Shown one piece after another: positions 18,001 through 26,147 of a stretch of DNA of 64,000 bases (position 1 is its first letter; the number at the start of each line of letters is the position of its first letter). This DNA is from Flavisolibacter longurius (GTDB taxonomy: Bacteria; Bacteroidota; Bacteroidia; Chitinophagales; Chitinophagaceae): contig JABUMY010000010.1 of assembly GCA_013327885.1 (NCBI GenBank), positions 62,001 to 126,000 on the forward strand, in the 5' to 3' direction. The notes beneath the pieces are model-generated. The model made no database searches, was not told the origin of the DNA, and saw only the letters and a list, made by a program, of their open reading frames with translations. Both the position numbers and the translations under genes were made by a program.

Positions 18001-19533
18001 TTATTTTACAATATTAAACAATCGTTTCCAGCGTGGCCCGTTCTCATAACTAAACCAAATGAGCCAGGCTTTTCCCACTACCCGGTCTTCGGGAACAAAG
18101 CCCCAGTAACGGGAGTCTTGTGAGCCCTGCCGGTTGTCACCCATCATCCAGTAATAGTTCATTTTAAACTGGTACGACGTTACCTCGGCACCATTGAGAT
18201 AGAACTTCCCATCCTTCTGGTAAAACTCGTTGTTTTCGTAAACGCGGATGGCTCTTTCGTAAACGCCATAATTTTCGGGAGTAAGGTTTAGCACGGCACC
18301 TTTCGCCGGCACCCAAATGGGACCGAAATTATCCCTTGACCAATCGTTGTGATATTTATCGTAAGGAAACACAGGTGTTCCGTTCGGCACCATTTGGTTG
18401 GCAACTACCTTATAGCCCAGCTTCTCCATTTCTTTCCGTGCATCTTCGGTAAGGTGCATGTTATATTCAAACGGTTTGTTGGTTTGCATAAACTCACCAC
18501 GATCCTGGTCAATATCGTATTGCTCCTTCATGGTGTAAGCATCCAGCGTTTGCCCGTTTGTAATAACCGTATAATAGATCAATGATTTTGGCGGATTGGC
18601 TTCCATTTTTCCGTTCACCCAAACCGTGTTATTGCGAACCGTAACCGTGTCGCCGGCAATGCCTACACAACGCTTGATATAGTTATCCGCTTTGTCGGGC
18701 GGATGAATGGCAAGGGGGTATTGTTCGGGATGCTCAAGAATAAATTTTCTGCCAACCGATTCGTTACCGTTGCCCATCATGCGAATAATATCGTAATAAA
18801 GCTGCGCCGACTGAAAGTCAGGAAGATTGATAACCGTATCCCCTGCCGGGAAATTAAAAACAACAACATCTCCCCTTTCCACCGGCGAAGCAAACCAGCG
18901 GATGTAAGGCAGTTGCGCCGCTGTGGTGTACGATTTTTTGCTGGTGCCGGGAATATAGTTGTGTACAAAGGGAATAGACAACGGTGTATTGGGAATGCGG
19001 GGCCCGTAACTGAATTTGCTCACGAACAGAAAGTCGTTGACAAGAAGTGTTTTTTCCATGGAGCCCGATGGAATGGTGTAAGCTTCAAACACAAATGTGC
19101 GGATGAGTGTTGCGGCTACGACAGCAAAAATGGCTGCGTCCACCCACTCACGCCAGCCGGCCTTAACATGCCGCCTTACGCCTTCAGGTCCGATGTAGCG
19201 TACCTTGTCGGAATACCCGAGATAAGGAAAATAGACCGGAGCGGCTAGAGCAGCCAGTGTATGATCGCCCAACGAAAAACGGCCGAACAGCTTTACCCAC
19301 TCAATAAAAATTCCGGGTGTGATAAACCAGCCCACTACCGGTATTGCTTGCCAGAAAACCCAATGCTTTGGCCGGTTTGCCAGCTCCTGCATGATCCAGG
19401 TATTGTAAAAAGGAACATACGCCTTCCAGGATGCAACGCCGGCTTTCTGAAACATTTTTGCCAAACCAAACGAAGGAAGAAAAACCAGGAGAAAGGAAAT
19501 CAGGTAAACAGTCAGGACGTGTGAAAGCGGCAT
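18001..19533 (-). CDS. lepB: Signal peptidase I, long Bacteroidota form
   Basis: A 510-residue S26 protease that removes signal peptides at the outer face of the inner membrane. An N-terminal multi-helix region (residues 1-115) precedes the catalytic domain: IPSGSMEKTL with the nucleophile Ser158, YIKRCVGIAGDTV with the general-base Lys, and MGDNRQGSQDSRYWG (box E). It is longer than E. coli LepB (324) because of the N-terminal region and a large insertion between the KRCVGI and GDNR boxes. A TAAATTTG box lies 20 bases upstream. Confidence 0.93.
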   Translation of the reverse strand: MPLSHVLTVYLISFLLVFLPSFGLAKMFQKAGVASWKAYVPFYNTWIMQELANRPKHWVFWQAIPVVGWFITPGIFIEWVKLFGRFSLGDHTLAALAAPVYFPYLGYSDKVRYIGPEGVRRHVKAGWREWVDAAIFAVVAATLIRTFVFEAYTIPSGSMEKTLLVNDFLFVSKFSYGPRIPNTPLSIPFVHNYIPGTSKKSYTTAAQLPYIRWFASPVERGDVVVFNFPAGDTVINLPDFQSAQLYYDIIRMMGNGNESVGRKFILEHPEQYPLAIHPPDKADNYIKRCVGIAGDTVTVRNNTVWVNGKMEANPPKSLIYYTVITNGQTLDAYTMKEQYDIDQDRGEFMQTNKPFEYNMHLTEDARKEMEKLGYKVVANQMVPNGTPVFPYDKYHNDWSRDNFGPIWVPAKGAVLNLTPENYGVYERAIRVYENNEFYQKDGKFYLNGAEVTSYQFKMNYYWMMGDNRQGSQDSRYWGFVPEDRVVGKAWLIWFSYENGPRWKRLFNIVK

Positions 19534-19553
19534 TCGTGTGTTTTTATAACGGA

Positions 19554-19561
19554 CAAATTTA
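19554..19561 (-). promoter_or_regulatory. -7 box (TAAATTTG) for lepB
   Basis: The minus strand reads TAAATTTG, an exact TAnnTTTG match, ending 20 bases before the lepB ATG. Confidence 0.5.
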
Positions 19562-19602
19562 TTGTAATAAGTGGCGTAATCAATCGGGAGACAAATCGAA
19601 AA

Positions 19603-19677
19603 TCAAAAGTAAAATGTGAAAAATAAAAACACTGCTGATCCGTTACCGCTTTTTGGCGTTGGTTATTTTACTTTTGA
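19603..19677. repeat. 13-bp inverted repeat upstream of the CarH-like gene
   Basis: TCAAAAGTAAAAT at 19603-19615 is repeated as its exact reverse complement at 19665-19677, 49 bases apart, in the 216-base gap between lepB and the MerR gene. It could be a degenerate small mobile element or a regulatory fold-back; no flanking target duplication is visible. Confidence 0.5.
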
Positions 19678-19749
19678 GTTTACGTTTGGCTGCAGCAATG
19701 TATAAAAAGTTTTTCTGTTCTGCTGCGCCAACGCAGATTCTTAACGTTT

Positions 19750-20634
19750 ATGCAAAACTTTAGCATACGGCAGATTGAGTTGCTGACGGGCATCAAATCC
19801 CATACACTCCGGATATGGGAACAGCGCTATGATTTTTTTAAGGCGCAGCGCAAAGAAAGCAACATGCGTTTTTATACCAACGAAGACCTGAAAAAGTTGC
19901 TTTGCATTTCATTTCTTTATCACAATGGCTGGAAGGTGTCAAAGATCGCGGCGCTGTCAGACGAAGCGATACGGGAAGAAGCGGATAAAACAGACATCAC
20001 CCTTTCGAACTACACTACCGCCATTCAGCACCTGCTAAAGGCCGCCCTGGATTTTAACGAAGCGGCATTTGTTTCTATACTCAACGATGTAGCGGCTACC
20101 ATTGGGTTTGAGCGACTGATTACCGATGTCTGTTATCGTTATATGCACCGGGTGGGACTCCTTTGGGACACCAGTAAGATCATCCCGGCGCAGGAGCATT
20201 TCTCCAGCTATATCATTCAAAACAAGATCATCAGCGAAACCGAAAAGTTTACGCAATCGCAAAACGGCGAACCGGAAGTTGTGCTTTTTTGCCCAGAAAA
20301 TGAGTTTCACGAATTGCCCCTTCTTTTTATCAATTACCTGATGCGCAAGCACGCCTGGCGAGTGCTCTACCTCGGAGCCAATACAAAGCTAGACGACCTG
20401 AAAGAAGCAGCCGGTGTAAAAGGCATTCGGTTTTTATACATGCATCTCATTACCAATTTTACTGGCATTAGCCTCGATGATTATTTTGAAACCATTCGCA
20501 AATCATTTCCCGAAAAGATCGTGATTGCTTCCGGCAAAGGAATCGAGCAAAGCCAAAGAAACTTTGTGCAGTTTCATTTGCTGCGAAAAGACGAAGAGAT
20601 CTACCGCTTTATTGAAAAGCGTGGGGAGGTATAA
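19750..20634 (+). CDS. MerR-family regulator with B12-binding domain (CarH-like)
   Basis: A 294-residue protein: MerR winged helix (residues 1-70, SIRQIELLTGIKSHTLRIWE), a helical B12-binding cap (about 90-170) and a Rossmann B12-binding fold (about 175-290). The cap has W-x9-EH (Trp139, Glu149, His150), the signature of adenosylcobalamin light sensors of the CarH class. The base-off ligand motif is present in altered form (EFHELP with His187 instead of ExHxxG). Such proteins repress genes, often for carotenoids, in the dark. Targets are not visible here, and no carotenoid gene is adjacent. Confidence 0.85.
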   Translation: MQNFSIRQIELLTGIKSHTLRIWEQRYDFFKAQRKESNMRFYTNEDLKKLLCISFLYHNGWKVSKIAALSDEAIREEADKTDITLSNYTTAIQHLLKAALDFNEAAFVSILNDVAATIGFERLITDVCYRYMHRVGLLWDTSKIIPAQEHFSSYIIQNKIISETEKFTQSQNGEPEVVLFCPENEFHELPLLFINYLMRKHAWRVLYLGANTKLDDLKEAAGVKGIRFLYMHLITNFTGISLDDYFETIRKSFPEKIVIASGKGIEQSQRNFVQFHLLRKDEEIYRFIEKRGEV

Positions 20635-20650
20635 TGTATTGCCAGTTTCG

Positions 20651-20686
20651 ATAAAAAGCCAAAGGCCTGATTGCTCAGGCCTTTGG
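20651..20686 (-). terminator. Terminator overlapping the stop of the NtrC-type gene
   Basis: A perfect 12-base stem, 20659-20670 with 20675-20686, loop TTGC, followed on the minus strand by TTTTTAT. The TGA stop of the leftward gene (20675-20677) lies inside the stem. It also sits just after the convergent MerR gene. Confidence 0.85.
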
Positions 20687-21838
20687 TAACACATAACTTT
20701 TTACATCGTCCAGCGAGATGGTTTTACCGGACAAGATCACCAGCCGTTCTACCACGTTGCGCAACTCACGGATGTTACCCGTCCAGTTGTATTGCTGCAG
20801 CGCTTCCAACGCTTCTTCCTGAATATCTTTTTTGGCAACGCCATAATCATCGCAGATCTCGTTCAAAAACGTATTCACCAGCAGCGGAATGTCTTCCCGC
20901 CTTTCGTTCAGCGAAGGCACATGGATCAGGATAACGCTCAGGCGGTGGTAAAGATCAAGGCGAAAGTTCTTTTCTTCCACTTCTTTCAGCAGGTCTTTGT
21001 TGGTGGCAGCCACAACCCGTACATCCACACTGATGTCTTTGTCTGCACCAACGCGGGTGATCTTTCCTTCCTGCAAGGCACGCAGCACTTTGGCCTGTGC
21101 GGAAAGGCTCATATCGCCGATCTCGTCGAGAAAAAGAGTTCCGCCATTGGCCGATTCAAACTTACCGATGCGTTGTTTGATGGCCGATGTAAACGATCCT
21201 TTCTCATGCCCGAACAATTCACTTTCGATCAGTTCGCTGGGGATGGCTGCACAGTTTACTTCTACCAGCGGACTTTCTGCCCGGTTACTTTTTTCGTGAA
21301 GCCAGCGGGCCACCAGTTCTTTTCCCACGCCGTTCTCTCCCGTTATAAGAACACGGGCTTCGGTAGGCGCTACTTTTTCAATGGTATCTTTTATCTGCCT
21401 GATGGGCGCCGAATCACCAATCATTTCCTGCACACGCAGGGCCTTGCGTTTCAGTCGCTTTGTTTCGCTCACCAAGGTTTTGCGTTCCATGGCATTGCGA
21501 ATGGTGATCAGCAGGCGGTTCAGATCGGGTGGCTTTTGAATAAAATCATAAGCGCCTTTCTTAACGGCCTCCACAGCCGTTTCAATATTGCCATGACCAG
21601 AGATCATAATTATGGGAACATCGGGATTGATTTCAACGGCTTTCTGCAAAAATTCCAGCCCATCAATCTTGGGCATTTTGATATCGCAAAGAACAACATC
21701 AAATGTTTTTTCCTTGAACTTGTTTAATCCTTCTTCTCCGTCAACCGCTTCTTCAATTTTATAACCTTCAAAAGAAAGAATTTCGGAAAGCGTTTTCCGG
21801 ATAGACTTTTCATCATCGATAATCAGGAGGGTAGCCAT
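20675..21838 (-). CDS. NtrC-type response regulator lacking a C-terminal HTH
   Basis: A 387-residue protein: receiver domain (1-120, phospho-acceptor Asp52, DIKMP) and sigma-54 AAA+ domain (about 140-365) with Walker A GENGVGKE (167-174), Walker B LFLDEIGD (235-242) and the arginine-finger region. The sigma-54 contact loop reads GSFTSA (214-219) where the consensus is GAFTGA. The chain ends at residue 387, soon after the AAA+ lid, so the usual Fis-type DNA-binding domain is absent. No histidine kinase gene is adjacent. It may act without site-specific DNA binding. Confidence 0.85.
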   Translation of the reverse strand: MATLLIIDDEKSIRKTLSEILSFEGYKIEEAVDGEEGLNKFKEKTFDVVLCDIKMPKIDGLEFLQKAVEINPDVPIIMISGHGNIETAVEAVKKGAYDFIQKPPDLNRLLITIRNAMERKTLVSETKRLKRKALRVQEMIGDSAPIRQIKDTIEKVAPTEARVLITGENGVGKELVARWLHEKSNRAESPLVEVNCAAIPSELIESELFGHEKGSFTSAIKQRIGKFESANGGTLFLDEIGDMSLSAQAKVLRALQEGKITRVGADKDISVDVRVVAATNKDLLKEVEEKNFRLDLYHRLSVILIHVPSLNERREDIPLLVNTFLNEICDDYGVAKKDIQEEALEALQQYNWTGNIRELRNVVERLVILSGKTISLDDVKSYVLPKA

Positions 21839-21855
21839 GCTTTTAATTAAGACGG

Positions 21856-21863
21856 CAAATGTA
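21856..21863 (-). promoter_or_regulatory. -7 box (TACATTTG) for the NtrC-type gene
   Basis: An exact TAnnTTTG match on the minus strand, 17 bases before the ATG at 21838. Confidence 0.5.
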
Positions 21864-21989
21864 GTGTACCCAGAGGAAGAATGCTGTTAGCCGAAAAGTA
21901 AAATTATAATTTGCGAATGCAGTTTGTATAAGCGTAAATAGTTAATTAAAATCAGTGTTCTTATTTAGTAAGGATGGCATGTCCTAAAA

Positions 21990-22018
21990 AAGAAAAAGGC
22001 CGGATAGAAATCCAGCCT
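21990..22018 (-). terminator. Possible terminator on the pdhB side
   Basis: Interrupted stem AGGC-GGAT (21997-22005) with ATCC-GCCT (22010-22018), loop AGAA; the minus strand continues with TTTTTCTTTTTT. It would end leftward transcripts coming from pdhB, 185 bases beyond its stop. Confidence 0.5.
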
Positions 22019-22038
22019 CGTGTAAAATCCAATATCCT

Positions 22039-22185
22039 ATGAAAAACCGAGACAAAGATGCATCTCCTATTTCAGATTTCAAAACATTTTTTAAAAAATA
22101 TTTTTCTCGTTATTCATTGAAAATGAAAAAGTTGCGTCTTTTAAACACAACTTTTTCAAAAAATACCCTAAATGGGGTATACTAA
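22039..22185 (+). CDS. Possible small basic peptide (48 residues)
   Basis: In the 364-base gap between the NtrC-type gene and pdhB, ATG 22039 opens a 48-residue frame ending at TAA 22183-22185. The product is strongly basic (many Lys and Arg, e.g. FFKKYFSRYS) and has no recognised motif. The frame runs through a 10-base hairpin (22125-22157), and no promoter box is seen for it. It may simply be chance in A-rich DNA. Confidence 0.2.
   Translation: MKNRDKDASPISDFKTFFKKYFSRYSLKMKKLRLLNTTFSKNTLNGVY
22125..22157. repeat. 10-bp hairpin downstream of pdhB
   Basis: GAAAAAGTTG (22125-22134) and its exact complement CAACTTTTTC (22148-22157) enclose a 13-base loop. The position, 46 bases past the pdhB stop on the leftward strand, suits a terminator or 3'-end stabiliser; GC content is low. 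Confidence 0.45.
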
Positions 22186-22202
22186 CTACGACTTGAGACC
22201 AA

Positions 22203-23189
22203 TCATTTTTTTGCGTACATCACCTCTTTAACGAGCTTAACCGTACGGGGAACATCCGGCAAAGCGGCTGCCACCAGATTCGGTGCGTAGTGCAAGGGAG
22301 CATCTGCAGCCGTAATGCGACGAACCGGCGCATCCAAGTAATCAAACCCTTCTTTCTGAATCCGGTAAGCCAGTTCGGAAGAAACTGAAGCGAAGGGCCA
22401 CTGCTCTTCTACAATTACCAAACGGTTGGTTTTTTTCACGCTTTCCAGAACGGTCATCCAATCCAGCGGACGGATGGTACGGAGGTCGATCACTTCAGCG
22501 CTTACGCCTTCCTTTTCCAATTCGGCAGCAGCACCCAGCGCAACCTTCATCATTTTATTAAAAGAAACGATGGTAACATCTTTCCCTTCTTTTTTCACAT
22601 CCGCTTTTCCCAGCGGAATGTAATATTCTTCTTCAGGAACTTCAAACTTGTCGCCGTACATCAATTCACTTTCCATGAACATTACCGGGTCTTCTTCATA
22701 ACGGATAGCTTGTTTCAGCAAACCTTTTCCGTCGTATCCATTGCTCACAGAAACCACTTTCAAACCGGGAATGTTGGCGTAAAGTGCTTCGAAGGCGGTG
22801 GAGTGTTGCGCACCCAACTGTCCGGCAGAACCGTTAGGACCGCGGAAAACGATAGGACAGGTTACCTGTCCGCCACTCATGGCCAGCATTTTTGAAGCGG
22901 TGTTCAGGATCTGGTCGAGGGCCAGCACGGCAAAGTTCCAGGTCATGAATTCAACCACCGGGCGCAGACCGTTTTGAGCGGCACCCACACCAATGGCGGC
23001 AAAACCCAGTTCGGCAATTGGCGTGTCAATTACACGCTTGGGGCCAAATTCGGCCAGCATACCCTGGCTAACTTTGTAGGCACCATTGTATTCGGCAACT
23101 TCTTCACCCATTAAAAAAACTCTGTCATCCCTGCGCATTTCTTCGCTCATAGCTTCACGCAAGGCTTCCCGGAAAGTGATTTGTCTCAT
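22203..23189 (-). CDS. pdhB: Pyruvate dehydrogenase E1 component, beta subunit
   Basis: A 328-residue transketolase-like protein: MRQITFREALREAMSEEM at the start, GEEVAEYNGAYKVSQG (thiamine diphosphate site with Glu), and DAPLHYAPNLVAAALP near the end. With the alpha subunit it oxidatively decarboxylates pyruvate and passes the acetyl group to E2 lipoate. No E1-alpha or E2 gene lies beside it. The frame is open to 23228, but ATG 23189 is chosen because a TATTTTTG box lies 23 bases upstream of it and the family begins there. Confidence 0.93.
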   Translation of the reverse strand: MRQITFREALREAMSEEMRRDDRVFLMGEEVAEYNGAYKVSQGMLAEFGPKRVIDTPIAELGFAAIGVGAAQNGLRPVVEFMTWNFAVLALDQILNTASKMLAMSGGQVTCPIVFRGPNGSAGQLGAQHSTAFEALYANIPGLKVVSVSNGYDGKGLLKQAIRYEEDPVMFMESELMYGDKFEVPEEEYYIPLGKADVKKEGKDVTIVSFNKMMKVALGAAAELEKEGVSAEVIDLRTIRPLDWMTVLESVKKTNRLVIVEEQWPFASVSSELAYRIQKEGFDYLDAPVRRITAADAPLHYAPNLVAAALPDVPRTVKLVKEVMYAKK

Positions 23190-23212
23190 TCTTTTTTCAA
23201 TTGAAAGGTGGG

Positions 23213-23220
23213 CAAAAATA
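23213..23220 (-). promoter_or_regulatory. -7 box (TATTTTTG) for pdhB
   Basis: An exact TAnnTTTG match, 23 bases upstream of ATG 23189 and inside the longer alternative frame, supporting the shorter start. Confidence 0.45.
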
Positions 23221-23357
23221 GCAGACAACCATCAATTTACCTAAAAATGAAATGACCGCTTTATTGCCAGTGAAGCAGAATGAACAGCATTACACCTCTT
23301 TTGAAAATAAGACGGGAAACAGCATCACTGGCAAAGGCTTTGCAAACAGAAAGTTCT

Positions 23358-23657
23358 ATGGATTGGACACAAGCGATTGGATTGTTTGCCGGCATTTGCA
23401 CAGCCTCTTCTCTCCTGCCCCAACTGATAAAAACCATCAAGGAAAAAAAGGCCGATGATATTTCAAAAACAATGCTCTTTGTATTATTGACCGGTGTCGC
23501 TACCTGGGTGGTTTACGGCGTTTTGCGCCACGATCTTCCCATTATCATCACCAACTCTTTTTCGTTCCTGCTGAATATTATCATGATCTTTTTACGGATA
23601 AAATACAAAAGAGGCTCAGGCAGGCCGCAAGCCGTATCGGCCGCCTCCGCTCAATAG
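23358..23657 (+). CDS. SemiSWEET sugar transporter
   Basis: A 99-residue three-helix membrane protein of the PQ-loop family: MDWTQAIGLFAGICTASSLL, then the PQ motif LPQLIKTIKEKKADDIS, and two more helices with a conserved TWVVYG and TNSF. Semi-SWEETs act as dimers for passive sugar uniport across the inner membrane. ATG 23358 gives the normal 85-100 residue length; the frame is open upstream to 23280 without a plausible helix. Its last 42 bases overlap the convergent DoxX gene. Confidence 0.88.
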   Translation: MDWTQAIGLFAGICTASSLLPQLIKTIKEKKADDISKTMLFVLLTGVATWVVYGVLRHDLPIIITNSFSFLLNIIMIFLRIKYKRGSGRPQAVSAASAQ

Positions 23658-24008
23658 CAATACAAAGGATGATACCAGCATAAACAGAACGGTTGTCGTT
23701 TCTTCGAAGCTCTGGCCCCAATGCACCATCAAAAACGCAACGATAAAATTAACTGCCATAACCGCCGCCGCCCAACGAACCTGCCAGCCAATGATGTATA
23801 AAATGCCAGCAATGGCCTGCGCATATACTGAAACAATTGCAGCAAGTAGCGGTACCGGGAAATGATGCGCTGCCAGGAAAGCTTCGAATTCTTTCATATG
23901 CCTCCAATGCAAAATATTGTCCTGCACACCATAAATGAGCCGAATGGCTACAAAGAGGCGGAGGACCAACAATCCGGCATCAACATTCTTGGAAACGGGA
24001 AAAGGCAT
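23616..24008 (-). CDS. DoxX-like membrane protein
   Basis: A 130-residue protein with four hydrophobic helices and an N-terminal LLVLRLFVAIRLIYGVQD that fits the DoxX/SURF4-like superfamily. Members appear in respiratory and redox contexts, but no defined reaction can be assigned. Its final residues (GGGRYGLRPA) are encoded on the strand opposite the SemiSWEET C-terminus, a 42-base convergent overlap. A terminator separates it from the upstream thiolase, so it likely has its own promoter. Confidence 0.75.
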   Translation of the reverse strand: MPFPVSKNVDAGLLVLRLFVAIRLIYGVQDNILHWRHMKEFEAFLAAHHFPVPLLAAIVSVYAQAIAGILYIIGWQVRWAAAVMAVNFIVAFLMVHWGQSFEETTTVLFMLVSSFVLLLSGGGRYGLRPA

Positions 24009-24055
24009 TTGCCTAAGATAGAAAAGCCGCTTTTGTTGCGCAAGCCGCTAATCAA

Positions 24056-24083
24056 AAAAGGCTGCAAACCGTGCAGCCTTTTT
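24056..24083 (-). terminator. Terminator after the thiolase gene
   Basis: AAAAGGCTGCA pairs with TGCAGCCTTTT around the loop AACCG; on the minus strand T residues follow. It sits between the thiolase stop and the DoxX gene. Confidence 0.85.
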
Positions 24084-24099
24084 CCATTTGTAAAAACGT

Positions 24100-25278
24100 T
24101 TACAGCCGTTCAATAACCATTGCACTGGCGCCACCGCCGCCGTTGCAGATGCCGGCAGCACCAATTTTTGCGCCTTTTTGCTGCAATACAGAAAGCAGGG
24201 TAACAATGATCCTTGCTCCGCTGCAACCCAACGGATGGCCAAGCGAAACGGCACCGCCATTGACATTTACCCTGGTGGGATCGAGATTCATTTTTTGGGT
24301 GTTCACAATACCCACAACGCTGAAGGCTTCGTTCAACTCCACGTATTCAACATCGCTCATTTGCAAACCGGCTTTTTTTACGGCAAGGGGCACAGCCACG
24401 CTTGGCGTTGTGGTAAACCAGGTTGGCTCTTGTTCCGCATCGGCATAGCCACGGATAACAGCAAGCGGTTTTACACCCATACTTTCGGCCTTTTCTTTGC
24501 TCATCAATACAAGCGCAGCGGCACCATCGTTCATGGTGCTGGCGTTGGCCGCCGTAACAGTTCCTTCTTTTCCAAAAGCGGGTCGTAGTGATGCGATCTT
24601 ATCAAATTTTACGGCCCAGGGTTCTTCGTCTTTGTCAACGGTGACATCACCTTTTTTAGAAGCAATGACTACCGGCACCACTTCATCCGCAAAGCGGCCT
24701 TCGGTCCAGGCAGCCTGGCTTCGTTTGTAACTTTCTATGGCAAAAGCATCCTGGTCTTCACGGGAAATTTTGCTTTCCGCAGCACAGATATCGGCTGCAC
24801 AACCCATGGCGAAATTTGAATAGCAATCGGTAAGGCCGTCTTTTTGCAGGCCGTCAACAAGTGCCGTTTCGCCGTACTTGTTTCCCCAACGCAGGTTGGG
24901 AACGTAAAACGGAACGCCGCTCATGTTTTCCATACCGCCGGCTACGACTACATCGGCATCGCCCAATAAAATACTTTGGGCACCTTGCATGATGGCTTTC
25001 ATGCCGCTGGCGCAAACTTTATTTACCGTGGTGCAAACTACTTTATCGGGAAGACCGGCAGCTTTTGCAGCCTGGCGTGCGGGTGCCTGTCCCAGGTTTG
25101 CCTGAATCACACTGCCCATCAAAACTTCATCCACGTCATCAGGAGAGATGCCGGCTTTATCAATTGCTGCTTTTATGGCAATGGCCCCTAACTGCGGGGC
25201 GGGAACATCTTTGAGTGCGCCGCCAAAAGATCCCATGGGTGTACGGACGGCAGAAACGATATAAACTGTTTTATTCAT
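24100..25278 (-). CDS. Acetyl-CoA C-acetyltransferase (thiolase)
   Basis: A 392-residue type II thiolase that condenses two acetyl-CoA or cleaves acetoacetyl-CoA. Active-site motifs are complete: VNKVCASGMKA (nucleophilic Cys near residue 89), LNEAFSVV, GHPLGCSGAR (second Cys) and CNGGGGASA. It is monocistronic by context, with a TATCTTTG box 21 bases upstream and a terminator downstream. An HMG-CoA lyase gene about 2 kb away fits leucine or ketone-body catabolism, though the two are not in one operon. Confidence 0.94.
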   Translation of the reverse strand: MNKTVYIVSAVRTPMGSFGGALKDVPAPQLGAIAIKAAIDKAGISPDDVDEVLMGSVIQANLGQAPARQAAKAAGLPDKVVCTTVNKVCASGMKAIMQGAQSILLGDADVVVAGGMENMSGVPFYVPNLRWGNKYGETALVDGLQKDGLTDCYSNFAMGCAADICAAESKISREDQDAFAIESYKRSQAAWTEGRFADEVVPVVIASKKGDVTVDKDEEPWAVKFDKIASLRPAFGKEGTVTAANASTMNDGAAALVLMSKEKAESMGVKPLAVIRGYADAEQEPTWFTTTPSVAVPLAVKKAGLQMSDVEYVELNEAFSVVGIVNTQKMNLDPTRVNVNGGAVSLGHPLGCSGARIIVTLLSVLQQKGAKIGAAGICNGGGGASAMVIERL

Positions 25279-25299
25279 ATAGCGGTTTATTTAGCGTGG

Positions 25300-25307
25300 C
25301 AAAGATA
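25300..25307 (-). promoter_or_regulatory. -7 box (TATCTTTG) for the thiolase gene
   Basis: An exact TAnnTTTG match on the minus strand, 21 bases before ATG 25278. Confidence 0.5.
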
Positions 25308-25469
25308 ACCGCAGATTGACTGGATTTTGTACGCATAAAAAGGATTGGCCTATTGGAGATTCCTCGTTTTCATTTAGGGTTGACAATTGTTAAAAATGAC
25401 TATAGACAGAGGTTGTTGTTGCGGTGTAAAAATCCAACCCATCCATTTACAATCTTACCTTTCCGCGGT

Positions 25470-25477
25470 TAGTTTTG
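25470..25477 (+). promoter_or_regulatory. -7 box (TAGTTTTG) for miaE
   Basis: TAGTTTTG ends exactly 4 bases (CACC) before ATG 25482, so the transcript would start at the ATG. Confidence 0.5.
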
Positions 25478-25481
25478 CACC

Positions 25482-26105
25482 ATGTACGGCAACAACGAAA
25501 GCCTTTCCGATGATGCAAAAGCGATTCTTGGCTTACAACTGCCCACCGATCCGCGGTGGACAGCTTTGGCGGAAATGTCATTGGAAGATATCCTGACCGA
25601 TCATGCCTATTGCGAGCAAAAAGCAGCCACCACCTGTATATCATTGATCCAGCGTTATAACCAAAAAGAAGAGCTGGTAACAGCGCTGGCACCGATTGTC
25701 ACCGAAGAATGGGGACATTTCAGGCTTGTGCTGGCGGAACTGAAAAAGCGGGGTTGGAAACTGGGCAGGCAACGGCGGGATGAATATGTTAATGCCTTGC
25801 TGCAATTCTGCCAGCAAGGGGGTGCAGAAGAAGGCCGCCTGCTGGACCAACTGTTACTGATGGCCATGATAGAAGCCCGAAGCTGCGAACGTTTTAAGCG
25901 CCTGAGCGAAGGGCTGAACGATGCCTACCTGCGCAAATTTTACCGGCGCTTTATGGAAAGCGAAGCCGGGCACTACACCCTTTTTATTGAATTGGCTGAA
26001 ACCTATATTGACAAAGAAAAAGTGCGCAATCGCTGGAAAGAATGGCTGGCCTTTGAGGCGCAAGTAATAAGTTCACTGGAACCGCGGGGCGATAGAATGC
26101 ATTAG
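25482..26105 (+). CDS. miaE: tRNA-(ms2io6A)-hydroxylase (MiaE)
   Basis: A 207-residue ferritin-like di-iron enzyme that hydroxylates the isopentenyl group on ms2i6A37 of tRNA. Iron-binding patterns are visible: HAYCEQKAA, EEWGHFRLVL (ExxH), EARSCERFKRL and SEAGHYTLFIELAE (ExxH). Length matches the family (about 195-250). It stands alone, with a likely leaderless start and a convergent GSCFA gene downstream. Confidence 0.88.
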   Translation: MYGNNESLSDDAKAILGLQLPTDPRWTALAEMSLEDILTDHAYCEQKAATTCISLIQRYNQKEELVTALAPIVTEEWGHFRLVLAELKKRGWKLGRQRRDEYVNALLQFCQQGGAEEGRLLDQLLLMAMIEARSCERFKRLSEGLNDAYLRKFYRRFMESEAGHYTLFIELAETYIDKEKVRNRWKEWLAFEAQVISSLEPRGDRMH

Positions 26106-26147
26106 GGCAAGTAAATACTTCTTGATGATTGTTTTTGATATCCGATT

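Noticed and set aside
20792-21727. A 311-codon open frame on the plus strand
   Set aside because: Antisense to the NtrC-type regulator, whose receiver and AAA+ motifs are intact; the plus-strand product has no recognisable motif.
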